Virus record (IMG/VR): IMGVR_UViG_3300050821_001417
Coordinates: 1 to 38,743 of that record
DNA: 38,743 bases
From: a virus
Strand: one strand, 5' to 3'
Shown here piece after piece: positions 1-9,062 of the stretch (positions are counted from its first letter, which is position 1; each line of letters opens with the position of its first letter). The position numbers and the translations under genes were made by a program. Under the pieces are notes generated by a model, which saw nothing but the letters and a program-made list of their open reading frames with translations, was not told where the DNA came from and ran no database searches.

Positions 1-46
1 ACCCCGTCTTCGTATGGGGTTTTTCATTTAAAGGAAACAGATGTCA
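1..46. repeat. 46-bp terminal direct repeat, left copy
   Basis: These 46 bases are identical to the last 46 bases of the window. They hold the right part of a terminator hairpin, the ribosome binding site AAGGA and the first two codons of the adaptor gene. The genes on either side of the joined ends fit normal podovirus order, so the repeat is best read as the overlap left by assembling a circular or circularly permuted molecule. A true short terminal repeat is possible but less likely, because the ends fall at a start codon. Confidence 0.9.
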
Positions 47-1102
47 GTACCATATCAAGTTCAAAACGTCACAGCCGAGCAAGCAGATGGGAACATACTT
101 GTTTCTTGGACTGGTTCTTTAGGAGCCACAGGCTACATAGTCCAACGTTCAACAGATGGCGTAAATTTTACAACCCTAGCAACTCTAGGGTTAACGGTAA
201 GTTATGTAGACGCTTTACCTGGAATCAATATAATGTATTGGTATCAGGTCTTGGCGACTAACGTAACAGGCAATAGCCCTCCTTCTATCTATGCACAGAT
301 GGTCGCAGCTCCTCCTTCAGAGATGTCTTTATATGAACTTCGTTTAAGAAGCCAACAAGCCGCAGATCGTGTGAATTCAGATTTCGTTATTCCAAGTGAA
401 TGGAATTCCTTTATTCGTTTGGCTATGTATGAACTATACGACATCCTGATGACTTCATATGAAGACTATTTCGCACAAGCCCAGGCATTCATTCCTACCA
501 ACGGTACGACCGCAAACTATCCTCTTCCTGATGGTGTTACTAACTATCTAGGCGGATCTTATGGTGGCGCTTCTGGGACGCCAGCTCCTGCCTTCTATAA
601 ACTGGCAGGTATGGACTTGAATGTTAATACCTCGACAATAACTCCTTCTCGTGTCACCTTATTGAAATTCGATTTCATTAAACGTAATCAATACGTCTAT
701 CCAAATAGCACCAGCACGATCTATGGTGTTTATAACATGCGTTATCGTTTGATGGGTAACAATATCAATATCGTTCCCACACCAGCAGGTGGACAGAATT
801 TGATCATGTGGTATTCTCCTAAACTCCCTGCTCTTTTAAAAGATACAGACACTACGACTTTAGGGACTTCTGGATGGTTACGTTATGTAATTGTTCGTGC
901 TTCTAAATATGCATTAGATAAAGAAGAAGGAACGGATACATCAAAACAAGATGCAGAAATCTTATTTCTCAAAACTCGCATCGAGCAAGCTGCTTCCAAT
1001 CGTGATGCAGGTGTTGCAGATACCGTTTCTGAAACTCGCATCGATCCTGCTTATGGCGGAACTGGATGGGGTTCTGGTGGTGGATCTCAAGGTGGATGGT
1101 AA
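41..1102 (+). CDS. Head-to-tail adaptor with N-terminal fibronectin type III domain
   Basis: This 353-residue virion protein probably forms the ring joining the portal to the tail nozzle. Residues 1 to about 90 look like a fibronectin type III beta-sandwich, with a VSWTG strand, a GYIVQRSTDG strand and a YWYQVLATN strand. Residues from about 95 look like a podovirus adaptor, beginning with the helical stretch SLYELRLRSQQAADRV and continuing through WNSFIRLAMYELYDIL. The C-terminus is glycine-rich. The start follows AAGGA with 5 nt spacing. It lies downstream of the capsid genes across the circular junction and ends in a TAATG overlap with the next gene. The adaptor role rests on pattern and position; the Fn3 call is stronger. 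Confidence 0.75.
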   Translation: MSVPYQVQNVTAEQADGNILVSWTGSLGATGYIVQRSTDGVNFTTLATLGLTVSYVDALPGINIMYWYQVLATNVTGNSPPSIYAQMVAAPPSEMSLYELRLRSQQAADRVNSDFVIPSEWNSFIRLAMYELYDILMTSYEDYFAQAQAFIPTNGTTANYPLPDGVTNYLGGSYGGASGTPAPAFYKLAGMDLNVNTSTITPSRVTLLKFDFIKRNQYVYPNSTSTIYGVYNMRYRLMGNNINIVPTPAGGQNLIMWYSPKLPALLKDTDTTTLGTSGWLRYVIVRASKYALDKEEGTDTSKQDAEILFLKTRIEQAASNRDAGVADTVSETRIDPAYGGTGWGSGGGSQGGW

Positions 1103-1392
1103 TGGCTAAACTAAGTACGAGCTTGCCTATTGGTCAGATGATGCCTTTGTGGGCTGCACAACTTAATCCTTTGCTTGCCAATGTTTTAACGCAAGGACAA
1201 CCGCTTAATGATGTGGTTTTAGTGGCCAACACTCCTAAAACGTTTAACCATGGTCTTGGCAAGAATCAAACTGGTTTTATAGTTACGGATATTCAATCTG
1301 CGGCTATAGTCTATAGAACTCAACCTTTTAACGCACAGACGATCACCTTAGAAGCGTCTGCAAACTGCACAATCAACCTCTGGGTGTATTAA
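1102..1392 (+). CDS. Small tail-associated structural protein
   Basis: This is a 96-residue protein starting MAKLSTSLP. The reading frame opens earlier, at 1066, but the ATG at 1102 overlaps the adaptor stop as TAATG and follows a GGTGG-rich stretch, so it is the better start. The middle (KTFNHGLGKNQTGFIV) and end (ITLEASANCTINLWVY) suggest a small all-beta fold, a type often found beside the adaptor in podovirus-like contigs. It is probably a virion component. No enzymatic residues are visible and the exact role is unknown. Confidence 0.6.
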   Translation: MAKLSTSLPIGQMMPLWAAQLNPLLANVLTQGQPLNDVVLVANTPKTFNHGLGKNQTGFIVTDIQSAAIVYRTQPFNAQTITLEASANCTINLWVY

Positions 1393-2436
1393 ATGAGCTA
1401 TCCACTTCCAAATATGGGACTTACAGGAATTTCAATCGGAACCGATACTGGTACTACAATTGAAACTAATATAAATAGTAACACGACTATTATAGATAGT
1501 CATAATCACACAAATGGTCAAGGTGTACAGATTCCTTCACAAGGAATTCTGATAGCATCGGCTCTGCCGTTCAACAATCAGCAAGCCACCAATATGGGTG
1601 CTGTTATTTTTACAAATCAGACATCCTTGGCAACCTTGAATGCTCTATATACTATAGGCGGAGAACTTTGGTTTAATGATACTACGCAAGCAATCCAGAT
1701 AACTGCTGGTGGTGCTGTAAATGCTACATCTTCTGGTATCTCATCTGGCACTGCTACAGCGGCATTTAGTTCTAGCGTTTTAGTTGTTAACGAAGCAACA
1801 AATACCCCAGCAAGTATAAAAGTAGGCTCTGTTCTAGTCGGAGCCACGGGAACATCTGGATCTAACTATGTGACAATTGCTCCACCAGCATCTATCAGTT
1901 CTGGAGGATGGAATCTCACACTTCCAGCTATTCCTGGCAGTCAAAGTTTCGTGACCTTGGATTCATCTGGTAATTTCGGTACTCCCGCAGTTTATCCATT
2001 GACTGGAGCATCTATAGCCGCAACTACGGTGACACGCTCAAATCAAGTTGCGGTAGGACAACAGATCAGTGCGTCTTGCGGTTTCTATCATAGCACAACT
2101 GGCGGTGGAGCCGTAACTAATATGTCTGTGACGATTACTACTTCAGGTCGTCCAGTAATGCTGTCCATTCAAAATGATGGATCGGGCAATCAGTCCTATA
2201 TATCGACAACTGGTAATACAAATGCTTCGATCTATCTGAACTTCTATCGCGGTGCAACAATGTTAAACAATAACTATTACACTACTCCGATTGGATCAAG
2301 TACTGCGGTTGTTCCTGCAAACTTACAGTTCATGGATGTGGTCGGTGCAGGCACTTATACTTATACATTTCAAATTACGACGAGTTCTTCCAATCTAGAA
2401 GCTTTCTATCTGGTCCTAGTAGCGTATGAGTTATAA
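1393..2436 (+). CDS. Tail fibre-like structural protein
   Basis: This 347-residue protein is rich in Ser, Thr, Gly and Ala. Near residue 38 it has HNHTNGQGVQIP, a short pattern common in phage fibre proteins. The C-terminal 130 residues or so (from about ASCGFYHST to VLVAYEL) alternate hydrophobic and polar residues like a jelly-roll receptor-binding domain. It begins directly after the preceding stop and abuts the tail-nozzle gene, so it is probably translated with them. Fibre or tail-spike is the likely class; receptor and attachment point are unknown. Confidence 0.6.
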   Translation: MSYPLPNMGLTGISIGTDTGTTIETNINSNTTIIDSHNHTNGQGVQIPSQGILIASALPFNNQQATNMGAVIFTNQTSLATLNALYTIGGELWFNDTTQAIQITAGGAVNATSSGISSGTATAAFSSSVLVVNEATNTPASIKVGSVLVGATGTSGSNYVTIAPPASISSGGWNLTLPAIPGSQSFVTLDSSGNFGTPAVYPLTGASIAATTVTRSNQVAVGQQISASCGFYHSTTGGGAVTNMSVTITTSGRPVMLSIQNDGSGNQSYISTTGNTNASIYLNFYRGATMLNNNYYTTPIGSSTAVVPANLQFMDVVGAGTYTYTFQITTSSSNLEAFYLVLVAYEL

Positions 2437-5400
2437 ATGTTACAAAAACAAGCAGTCTCAGTCAATTTTGCACAGGGCATCAATACTAAGTTAGATCCTT
2501 GGCAGCTTCCAGTAGGACAATTCCAGTCCTTAGTAAATTCTATCTTTACTACAGGTCAACAATTGCGAAAACGCAATGGCTATATGGAACTTTCTGCATT
2601 GCCGAATGTAACGTATACATATTTAACCACTTTGAACAACAATTTGACTGCTCTTGGCTCAAATATAGCGGCCTATAACGAAACTTCTAGTACTTGGGTG
2701 CCAAAAGGTACGATTCAGCCTATGCAGGTATCTACTTTACCTGTAATTCGCAATACTTTGAATCAAACTCAGTGCGATTCTGTGATTGCATCCAATGGTT
2801 TGATGCTCGTAACGTATGATGAACTGAATAATTCGACTACAACATATAAATATGCACTTTTAGACTCAGTTACTGGTCAAAATATAGTTGCTCCAACTGC
2901 AATTCCTGCAATTGCTAGTGGAACTATCGCAGCTACCTCTAAGCCATACATAGTTGGAAGTTATTTCGTCGTCATAACCCCCGTTACGGTATCTGGAACC
3001 ACATATCTACAGTATTTTTCGATTCCTATAACTCTTCCTGCAACTGTACCTACTCCAGTAAAAGTTACAACAGAAGCTTACATTGCAACCTACACGAATC
3101 CTGGTTGGGACGCTGCTGTTATCAATAACTCATCGAATAATGCCATGGCCATAGCGTATAATACGACTTCTGGCGGTCAAGGCGTACATGTTGCGTCGTT
3201 AACACTTTCACAGATTGCCAATGCCCAAACTACTAGTGGAATTCATGATTTTACCAATGCAGCCTATAAAGGCTCTTTAGTTTCAGTATGTGTAGACGTT
3301 TCAAATCCTACAAGTCCTCTATTTTACATTTCATTTTGGAATAGTTCTAACAGCAATGCCTATACGGCTGCTGTATCCATAAGCGTCGGGGTTATCACGG
3401 CAGTTTTTACACCGCAGTTAATAGCTTCTTCAATTACTCTGGACAACATAACATCTGCTGCTACTGGCGGTTCAGCCACCGTTTTTGGTGATGTCGCAAA
3501 TACATATGGTTACGATGGAAGCATTGCCACAAATTTCATTGATGCCGTAACGGTTTCTAGCGCTGGAGCTGTGGGAACTCCTTTTGTTTCTTTGAGAAGT
3601 GTTGGCTTAGGATCAAAAGCATTCGTATTGAATGGCTCCATATATTATTTAGCCCTATATTCAAGTTCTTATCAGCCTAGTTATTTTCTAATCAATGGAT
3701 CTACCAGCACAGAATATGCGCCTGTTATTGTAGGTAAATTAGCCTACGAAAATGGTGGTGGGCCATTGATTCTTGGATTGCCAAATGTAACTGTTGCTGG
3801 GTCTGTTGCCCAAGTTACTTATCTCTATAAAGATTTCGTTACTACGTGGGATTATATAAATGATTCACAACAAAATGCAACTCCACCTGTCTATAGCCAA
3901 ACTGGCATAAACCTAGGCACTTTTGATTTCACCTCTTCTGGAATTGATACCGCAGAGATCGCAAATACGCTTAATCTTTCTGGTGGATTCTTAGGCATGT
4001 ATGATGGTTATCTACCTGTAGAACATAACTTTTTCCTGTGGCCTGATTACGTTGAGGCGACTACTGCCACTGGAAGTGGCGCTATCACAGCACAGCAATA
4101 CTATTATCAAGCCATCTATGAATGGACAGACAATGCTGGCAATATTCATCGCAGTGCCCCAAGTATCCCTATAACTATTACAACTACTACTTCTTCGTCG
4201 ACCAATACGATCTATGTTCCTACATTACGTTTGACTATGAAGACTGCCAATCCAGTGAAGATCATCCTTTATCGTTGGTCTACGGCAAATCAGGTTTACT
4301 ATCAAGTGACAAGTGTCACAGCACCTACACTGAATTCTACGTCAACAGATTACGTGACTATCACAGATACTCTTGCCGATTCATCTATCGTTGGCAATTC
4401 TATAATTTATACAAATGGTGGAGTCATTGAAGATGTCAATGCTCCAGCTACCAATATAATATCCTTGTTCGATACCAGACTTTGGATGGTCGATGCTGAA
4501 GATCCAAATCTCTTGTGGTATTCAAAACAAGTTATTGAGGCCGTTCCTGTAGAGATGTCAGATCTTTTAACTTACTACATCGCTCCCAACACAGGAACCA
4601 CGCAAAGTACGGGGCCAGTAACTGGCCTTGCGCCCATGGATGATAAATTAGTTATTTTCAAGCGTGATAGTATTTTTTATATAAATGGCTCAGGTCCAGA
4701 CAATACTGGCTCTAACAGTCAATATTCGCAGCCTATCTTTATTACTTCTACAGTAGGATGTGTTGACCAATCAAGCATAGTCTTGATGCAAAATGGTTTG
4801 ATGTTCCAATCTGACAAAGGTATCTGGTTACTGGGACGAGATCTATCAACACAATATATTGGCGCAAACGTAGAGGCTTTTAATTCTAGTACTGTAAATA
4901 GTTCAAATAACATTCCAGCCACCACACAGATTCGTTTTACGCTGAGCACTGGTCAGACTTTGATGTACGATTACTATTATCAACAATGGGGTACCTTCAA
5001 AGGCGTTCCAGCAGTTAGTTCATGTATCTATCAAAATTTACATACGTTCATAAATGGAAGTGGACAGGTATTTCAGGAAACTCCTGGAGTCTACATGGAT
5101 GGTCCAAATCCTGTTTTAATGTCGTTCACGACCTCATGGTTGAATCTTGCAGGCTTACAGGGCTACCAACGTGCGTACTTCTTCTATATCTTAGGACAGT
5201 ATCTTACGCCGCACAAATTGCAGCTTGAGATTGCCTATAACTATAATTCGGCCATCGTGCAATCTTCGTTGATTACGCCAAATAACTTCAGTTCTTCGCT
5301 ACCCAGCGCATTCGGTGTTCCTACTCCATTTGGATCAGTTACCAACGTAGAGAACTGGCGCGTGTTCTTGGCTCAACAACGATGTCAGGCATTCCAGATC

Positions 5401-5550
5401 ACTTTGAATGAATTATATGATGCCACTTTGGGTGTTCCCGCAGGCGCCGGTCTGACCTTGTCAGGTCTAAACATAGTAACGGGCTTCAAAAAAGGTTTCC
5501 GTTCAATCGGTCAAAATACCTCTGTTGGCGGTGGGGTGAACCGTGGATAG
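2437..5550 (+). CDS. Tail nozzle / packaged-DNA stabilisation protein (P22 gp10-like)
   Basis: This 1037-residue protein begins with VNFAQGINTKLDP and continues with VGQFQSLVNSIF and LRKRNGY. That opening resembles the family of podovirus tail proteins related to P22 gp10 and other tail-tube nozzle proteins. The remainder is beta-rich and repetitive, consistent with a propeller-like structure. It would close the tail channel below the adaptor and retain packaged DNA. It ends with TAG at 5548-5550, so TAG is used as a normal stop here. The acetyltransferase gene overlaps its last bases. The family call is from remembered pattern, not a search. Confidence 0.7.
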   Translation: MLQKQAVSVNFAQGINTKLDPWQLPVGQFQSLVNSIFTTGQQLRKRNGYMELSALPNVTYTYLTTLNNNLTALGSNIAAYNETSSTWVPKGTIQPMQVSTLPVIRNTLNQTQCDSVIASNGLMLVTYDELNNSTTTYKYALLDSVTGQNIVAPTAIPAIASGTIAATSKPYIVGSYFVVITPVTVSGTTYLQYFSIPITLPATVPTPVKVTTEAYIATYTNPGWDAAVINNSSNNAMAIAYNTTSGGQGVHVASLTLSQIANAQTTSGIHDFTNAAYKGSLVSVCVDVSNPTSPLFYISFWNSSNSNAYTAAVSISVGVITAVFTPQLIASSITLDNITSAATGGSATVFGDVANTYGYDGSIATNFIDAVTVSSAGAVGTPFVSLRSVGLGSKAFVLNGSIYYLALYSSSYQPSYFLINGSTSTEYAPVIVGKLAYENGGGPLILGLPNVTVAGSVAQVTYLYKDFVTTWDYINDSQQNATPPVYSQTGINLGTFDFTSSGIDTAEIANTLNLSGGFLGMYDGYLPVEHNFFLWPDYVEATTATGSGAITAQQYYYQAIYEWTDNAGNIHRSAPSIPITITTTTSSSTNTIYVPTLRLTMKTANPVKIILYRWSTANQVYYQVTSVTAPTLNSTSTDYVTITDTLADSSIVGNSIIYTNGGVIEDVNAPATNIISLFDTRLWMVDAEDPNLLWYSKQVIEAVPVEMSDLLTYYIAPNTGTTQSTGPVTGLAPMDDKLVIFKRDSIFYINGSGPDNTGSNSQYSQPIFITSTVGCVDQSSIVLMQNGLMFQSDKGIWLLGRDLSTQYIGANVEAFNSSTVNSSNNIPATTQIRFTLSTGQTLMYDYYYQQWGTFKGVPAVSSCIYQNLHTFINGSGQVFQETPGVYMDGPNPVLMSFTTSWLNLAGLQGYQRAYFFYILGQYLTPHKLQLEIAYNYNSAIVQSSLITPNNFSSSLPSAFGVPTPFGSVTNVENWRVFLAQQRCQAFQITLNELYDATLGVPAGAGLTLSGLNIVTGFKKGFRSIGQNTSVGGGVNRG

Positions 5551-5878
5551 TATGTATGCTCAATATGTTAAAGAACGAACCGATGACCATATTCTTGAGA
5601 CAGATCAAGGATTTGCGACCTATCGTTTCTTGAATGAGAGGCAGGTCTATATCGTGGATCTTTATATCAAGCCAGATTTTAGGAAAACAGGCATTGCAAG
5701 TGCCTTTTCAGATACTATAGTAGACATAGCCCGTGCGAAAGGTTGTGTGGAGCTTCTAGGAACCGTCGTACCTTCTGCCAAAAATAGCGCAGATAGTATG
5801 AAAGTCTTATTGGCCCATGGAATGATTCCTTTCAGTATTGAAGGCAATATGATCTTATTTAAAAAGGATATCAAATAA
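5543..5878 (+). CDS. GNAT-family N-acetyltransferase
   Basis: This 111-residue protein has the acetyl-CoA binding signature of GNAT enzymes. A strand (VYIVDLYIKPDF) is followed by the pyrophosphate loop RKTGIASAF and a long helix, then a C-terminal region with LLAHGMIPF. It would transfer an acetyl group from acetyl-CoA to an unknown amine or protein. GTG at 5543 lies about 8 nt after a GTGGGG stretch and overlaps the upstream gene by 8 nt. ATG at 5552 is the alternative and would remove three residues. The gene sits among virion genes and contains one copy of the repeated late element at 5699. Confidence 0.8.
   Translation: MDSMYAQYVKERTDDHILETDQGFATYRFLNERQVYIVDLYIKPDFRKTGIASAFSDTIVDIARAKGCVELLGTVVPSAKNSADSMKVLLAHGMIPFSIEGNMILFKKDIK
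5699..5722 (+). promoter_or_regulatory. Late element copy 1 (candidate phage promoter), inside the acetyltransferase gene
   Basis: The sequence is AGTGCCTTTTCAGATACTAT followed by AGTA. It differs from the copies at 32077 and 35677 at three positions. It lies on the + strand, 156 bp upstream of the start of the internal-virion-type genes. Its ACTATAG tail resembles the start-site part of T7-class promoters. As a member of a six-copy family it is likely functional, but it also encodes protein here. Confidence 0.55.
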
Positions 5879-7263
5879 TGGGAGCAATTGGCGGTTTACT
5901 TGGAATGGCAGGCGGAGCAGGTGGTAGTGGATTTTCTGGTCCACAAGCTTCGGGCGCAGGAACATCCGGAATCTATAATCCCACGTCAGTCGCTCAGCTA
6001 GGTACAGCCTATGGTGGCGTCCAGGGTGCTCAAACTGCACAACAGAATCTATTGTCGGCACTTCAGGGCCAGAATGGCCTTGGCAATCAAAGTCAAAATT
6101 ACAATCAACTTCAAGGCGTCATAAACGGGACGGGTCCAAACCCAGCCCAAGCTATGCTAGCCCAGCAAACAGGGCAGAACGTGGCACAACAAGGTGCCCT
6201 TATGGCTGGCCAACGTGGCGCAGCCTCCAATGTCGGCTTAATGGCACGCCAAGCGGCACAGCAAGGCGCAGCGACACAGCAACAAGCCGTGGGACAAGGC
6301 GCCACTATGCAGGCCCAACAGTCTCTTAATGCTATCGGTCAAGCTGGTCAGATGGCCAATACTCAGGCTGGTCAACAGATCGGTCAGACTAACGCCAATA
6401 CAGCAGCCCAACAAGCAGAGCAGGCTGCACTGATCAATGCACAACTTGGTGTAAATAATTCAAATGTCGGTATCCAAAGCAACATCAACTCTGTAAATGG
6501 TCAATTAGCCAATACTCAGATGCAAGGTGGGCAAGGTTTAATCGGCGGTTTGATGAATGGCGCTTCTAGCGTACTTTCTTCATTGGCGGATGGAGGAGAC
6601 GTAGAGCCTATCAGTACTACTAACTCTGAGATGTCCCCACAGAATGGACAATTGTTAAGTCCTACGCCCGCAGCTCCTGCTCCAGGACCGCAAAGCATGT
6701 TTGGTAAGTTCTTAAAAGGTGCAGTAAAAAAGGATAAAGGTCCTGGTACTGCTCCAGCAAGCGGTGCTCAAACTGGTCCACAAGCTCTTAAAGAGGGAAC
6801 CTCCAACTTGGTTCAAGCTCTAGCTGGACTTCATGGTTCTTCAGATCCCAGTTCTATTGGACAAAATGAAGGCGATGCCACTAATGCACCTGCTGGCCCT
6901 ATGGGTAATTTTGCTGCCCCTGACGATTCTGGCGATGATCAGCCATTAGGAGATATCGATACACCAGAATATGCCAAAGGTGGGAGGGTGCCTGCTTTGG
7001 TAAGCCCAGGCGAAAGATTCCTGAAACCTAAAGATGTCAAAGAAGTAGCAAAAGGCAAAAAGAGCCCAATGAAAGCTGGCGAGACTATTCCTGGCAAACC
7101 TAAAGTAGGCGGAGCCAAGAATTCATATGCAAACGATACAGTTCCTAAAAAACTAGAAGTAGGCGGCATCGTTTTGCCTCGTTCAGTTACTCAAAGTAAA
7201 AATCCTGAAAAAGATGCAGCAGCATTCGTTCGCGATGTGTTAGCTAAACGGAAGAGAAAATAA
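5878..7263 (+). CDS. Internal virion-type structural protein, Ala/Gln/Gly-rich
   Basis: This 461-residue protein starts at an ATG overlapping the preceding stop. Residues 1 to about 230 are Ala, Gln and Gly rich with repeated AQQ and GQ patterns, suggesting long helices such as those of ejected internal proteins. LADGG sits near residue 236 and YAKGG near 365. The C-terminus (PALVSPGERFL, IPGKPKVGGAKNSYANDTVP, GGIVLPRSVTQSKNP) is a pattern often seen at the end of uncharacterised podovirus virion proteins. It is the first of three adjacent genes sharing the GG motifs, probably injected with the DNA or forming an inner core. No enzymatic domain is visible. Confidence 0.6.
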   Translation: MGAIGGLLGMAGGAGGSGFSGPQASGAGTSGIYNPTSVAQLGTAYGGVQGAQTAQQNLLSALQGQNGLGNQSQNYNQLQGVINGTGPNPAQAMLAQQTGQNVAQQGALMAGQRGAASNVGLMARQAAQQGAATQQQAVGQGATMQAQQSLNAIGQAGQMANTQAGQQIGQTNANTAAQQAEQAALINAQLGVNNSNVGIQSNINSVNGQLANTQMQGGQGLIGGLMNGASSVLSSLADGGDVEPISTTNSEMSPQNGQLLSPTPAAPAPGPQSMFGKFLKGAVKKDKGPGTAPASGAQTGPQALKEGTSNLVQALAGLHGSSDPSSIGQNEGDATNAPAGPMGNFAAPDDSGDDQPLGDIDTPEYAKGGRVPALVSPGERFLKPKDVKEVAKGKKSPMKAGETIPGKPKVGGAKNSYANDTVPKKLEVGGIVLPRSVTQSKNPEKDAAAFVRDVLAKRKRK

Positions 7264-9062
7264 TGGATTTCAAAGGTTTTAAAAAAGCTTCTTGTGATAA
7301 GAATTGTACTATCCTAAAACATGAAGCTGGACACACTCTTAAAATAGCCCATAAAGCTCTTTCGCCTAAGATGCGCGAAGCATTAGAGAAATTACCTATG
7401 GCAGATGGCGGCGGAGTTGACCCTGACATAGATAGTTCCAGTTTTGCTGGCCCTCAGCAGGCACAGGCCGCACCTAAAAAACAGGGATTACTCGCCAAGG
7501 GTGGCAAAGTCCGTGGATATGACGATGGTGGTGATGTCGACGATTTTGCTACAAATGATGAATCTGTAACTCCGACTTCTGAAACTACCTCGACACCTTC
7601 TTTTGGAGGCGATCCCGCTGCAGCAGCTATTGCTAGTGGCGGCAAAGGCTCTGGTGGCGGTGGCGGTGGAGCAGCAGGTCTATTGGCCATGATGAAAAAA
7701 GGTGGCAAAGTCCGCAAATACGCGGAGGGAGATGAGGTAGCTCCTCCCACTGCCGATTCTCCTCAAGGCAGTGCGCCTCAGGACACATCATTACAGTTGC
7801 CTCCTACAGAAATCAACGCACCAAATCCAGGTGCTACGCAGAATTTTCCTCAGCCTCAACAGCCTCAGCCGAATAACGATTTTGACAAAGAAGACAAAGC
7901 TTGGCAACAAGATTTGCTTAATCAGCATATTACACCAGAAACTTACCATGATTTATTTGCAAAAAAAGATACTCTGGGCAAAATAGGTACTATCTTTGGT
8001 CTATTGGTAGGCGGCGCTGGCGGCGGCTTATCTCATCAGCCCAATGCTGCCCTACAGATGATGGACAAACAGATACAAAATGATCTAGAAGCGCAAAGAA
8101 GCTCTAAAACTAATGCCCATAACTTCTTAAAACTTGAGCAATCAAATCAACTAAATAACGCCATGATAAAAAATTATGGTGTACAAAATATTCATACTTT
8201 AGCAGAAGTCGATCAGCTTGTGAAACAGGGAGATCTTACAGAGGCCCAGGCAGATAGTTTAAAAGCCCAGACTAATTTGACTACTCTAGATGCTGCCCAG
8301 CAACGCGCTGGTCGTGTGGCTCAACAAGAAATTTGGAATAAAGTACAAAAGATGCCAGAAGGACCACAAAAGGTAAAGGCTATGCAGGCTTTCTCTTTGA
8401 TGTCTAATGGTATAGATGCTAAATATCAAAACATGAATGCTAACATGGCTGCTAAGATGCAATATTTTCAAAATGCAATGCAACCAACTGCTGGTGGTAA
8501 TGAAGAGCAAGACTTCCAACAGCGAGATCAGATGCTGCGACTTGGTGGTCAAGACAAAATTGCAGAAGATATGGAAAACAAGCATTTTCCTGGACTTGCA
8601 GGTAAAGCCTCAACTGCATTGACCCCACAAGACCGTGAAGAACTTAATAGTGGAATGTCCTTCCAACGTCAATTGGAAGACTTCCAAAAATGGACAGCAG
8701 CACATTCTGGAGATTTAAATCCTAAAGATATGCAAGAAGGCATTGCCAAGGCAGCAGACCTTCAGGGCGCTTATCGTCAGGCTACCCATGGCGGTGTTTA
8801 TAAAGAAGGCGAACAAAACTTCATTTCTAAACTCATAGACTCAAATCCTACTAAGTTTTTCAATAACATCCGTGTATTACCACAATTGAAGGCTATCGCA
8901 GAAGATAATAAAGTTCGTGTTGACCAAAAAGCCAAATCTTTGGGGTTTGGCGGTTATGGAGCACAAGCACAAAAGCAAGGACCACAACAAGAAGTCCGAT
9001 ATGACAAACAAGGAAACGCTTGGGTTAAAGGCCCTAACGGAAAACCAGTAAGGGCACCTTAA
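7263..9062 (+). CDS. Internal virion-type protein with repeated GGKV motifs
   Basis: This is a 599-residue protein. Residues 1-45 form a small N-terminal module (NCTILKHEAGHTLKIAHKAL). Then come MADGG at 46, LAKGG at 77, YDDGG at 86, a poly-Gly tract at about 130-136, MKKGG at 144 and YAEGD at 153. From about residue 200 the protein is mostly polar helix, rich in Gln, Lys and Asp, without motifs I recognise. It overlaps both neighbours by one base, so the three genes form one translational unit. Placement after the nozzle gene and before the fibres suits an ejection protein. HEAGH looks like a zinc-protease motif but is probably fortuitous. Confidence 0.55.
   Translation: MDFKGFKKASCDKNCTILKHEAGHTLKIAHKALSPKMREALEKLPMADGGGVDPDIDSSSFAGPQQAQAAPKKQGLLAKGGKVRGYDDGGDVDDFATNDESVTPTSETTSTPSFGGDPAAAAIASGGKGSGGGGGGAAGLLAMMKKGGKVRKYAEGDEVAPPTADSPQGSAPQDTSLQLPPTEINAPNPGATQNFPQPQQPQPNNDFDKEDKAWQQDLLNQHITPETYHDLFAKKDTLGKIGTIFGLLVGGAGGGLSHQPNAALQMMDKQIQNDLEAQRSSKTNAHNFLKLEQSNQLNNAMIKNYGVQNIHTLAEVDQLVKQGDLTEAQADSLKAQTNLTTLDAAQQRAGRVAQQEIWNKVQKMPEGPQKVKAMQAFSLMSNGIDAKYQNMNANMAAKMQYFQNAMQPTAGGNEEQDFQQRDQMLRLGGQDKIAEDMENKHFPGLAGKASTALTPQDREELNSGMSFQRQLEDFQKWTAAHSGDLNPKDMQEGIAKAADLQGAYRQATHGGVYKEGEQNFISKLIDSNPTKFFNNIRVLPQLKAIAEDNKVRVDQKAKSLGFGGYGAQAQKQGPQQEVRYDKQGNAWVKGPNGKPVRAP

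Noticed and set aside
1-46. The terminal repeat as a biological attachment or packaging repeat
   Set aside because: It consists of an ordinary terminator, a ribosome site and two codons, and the junction restores a sensible gene order. An assembly overlap of a circular molecule explains it.
4150-4175. AGTGCCCCAAGTATCCCTAT inside the tail-nozzle gene as a seventh late element
   Set aside because: It matches only AGTGCC and scattered bases, needs a gap to align, and lacks the GATACT core.
7320-7338. HEAGH (residues 20-24 of the 599-residue protein) as a zinc metalloprotease motif
   Set aside because: The surrounding residues form a short N-terminal module without the helices or third ligand of a protease, and similar phage modules as I recall them vary at these positions.
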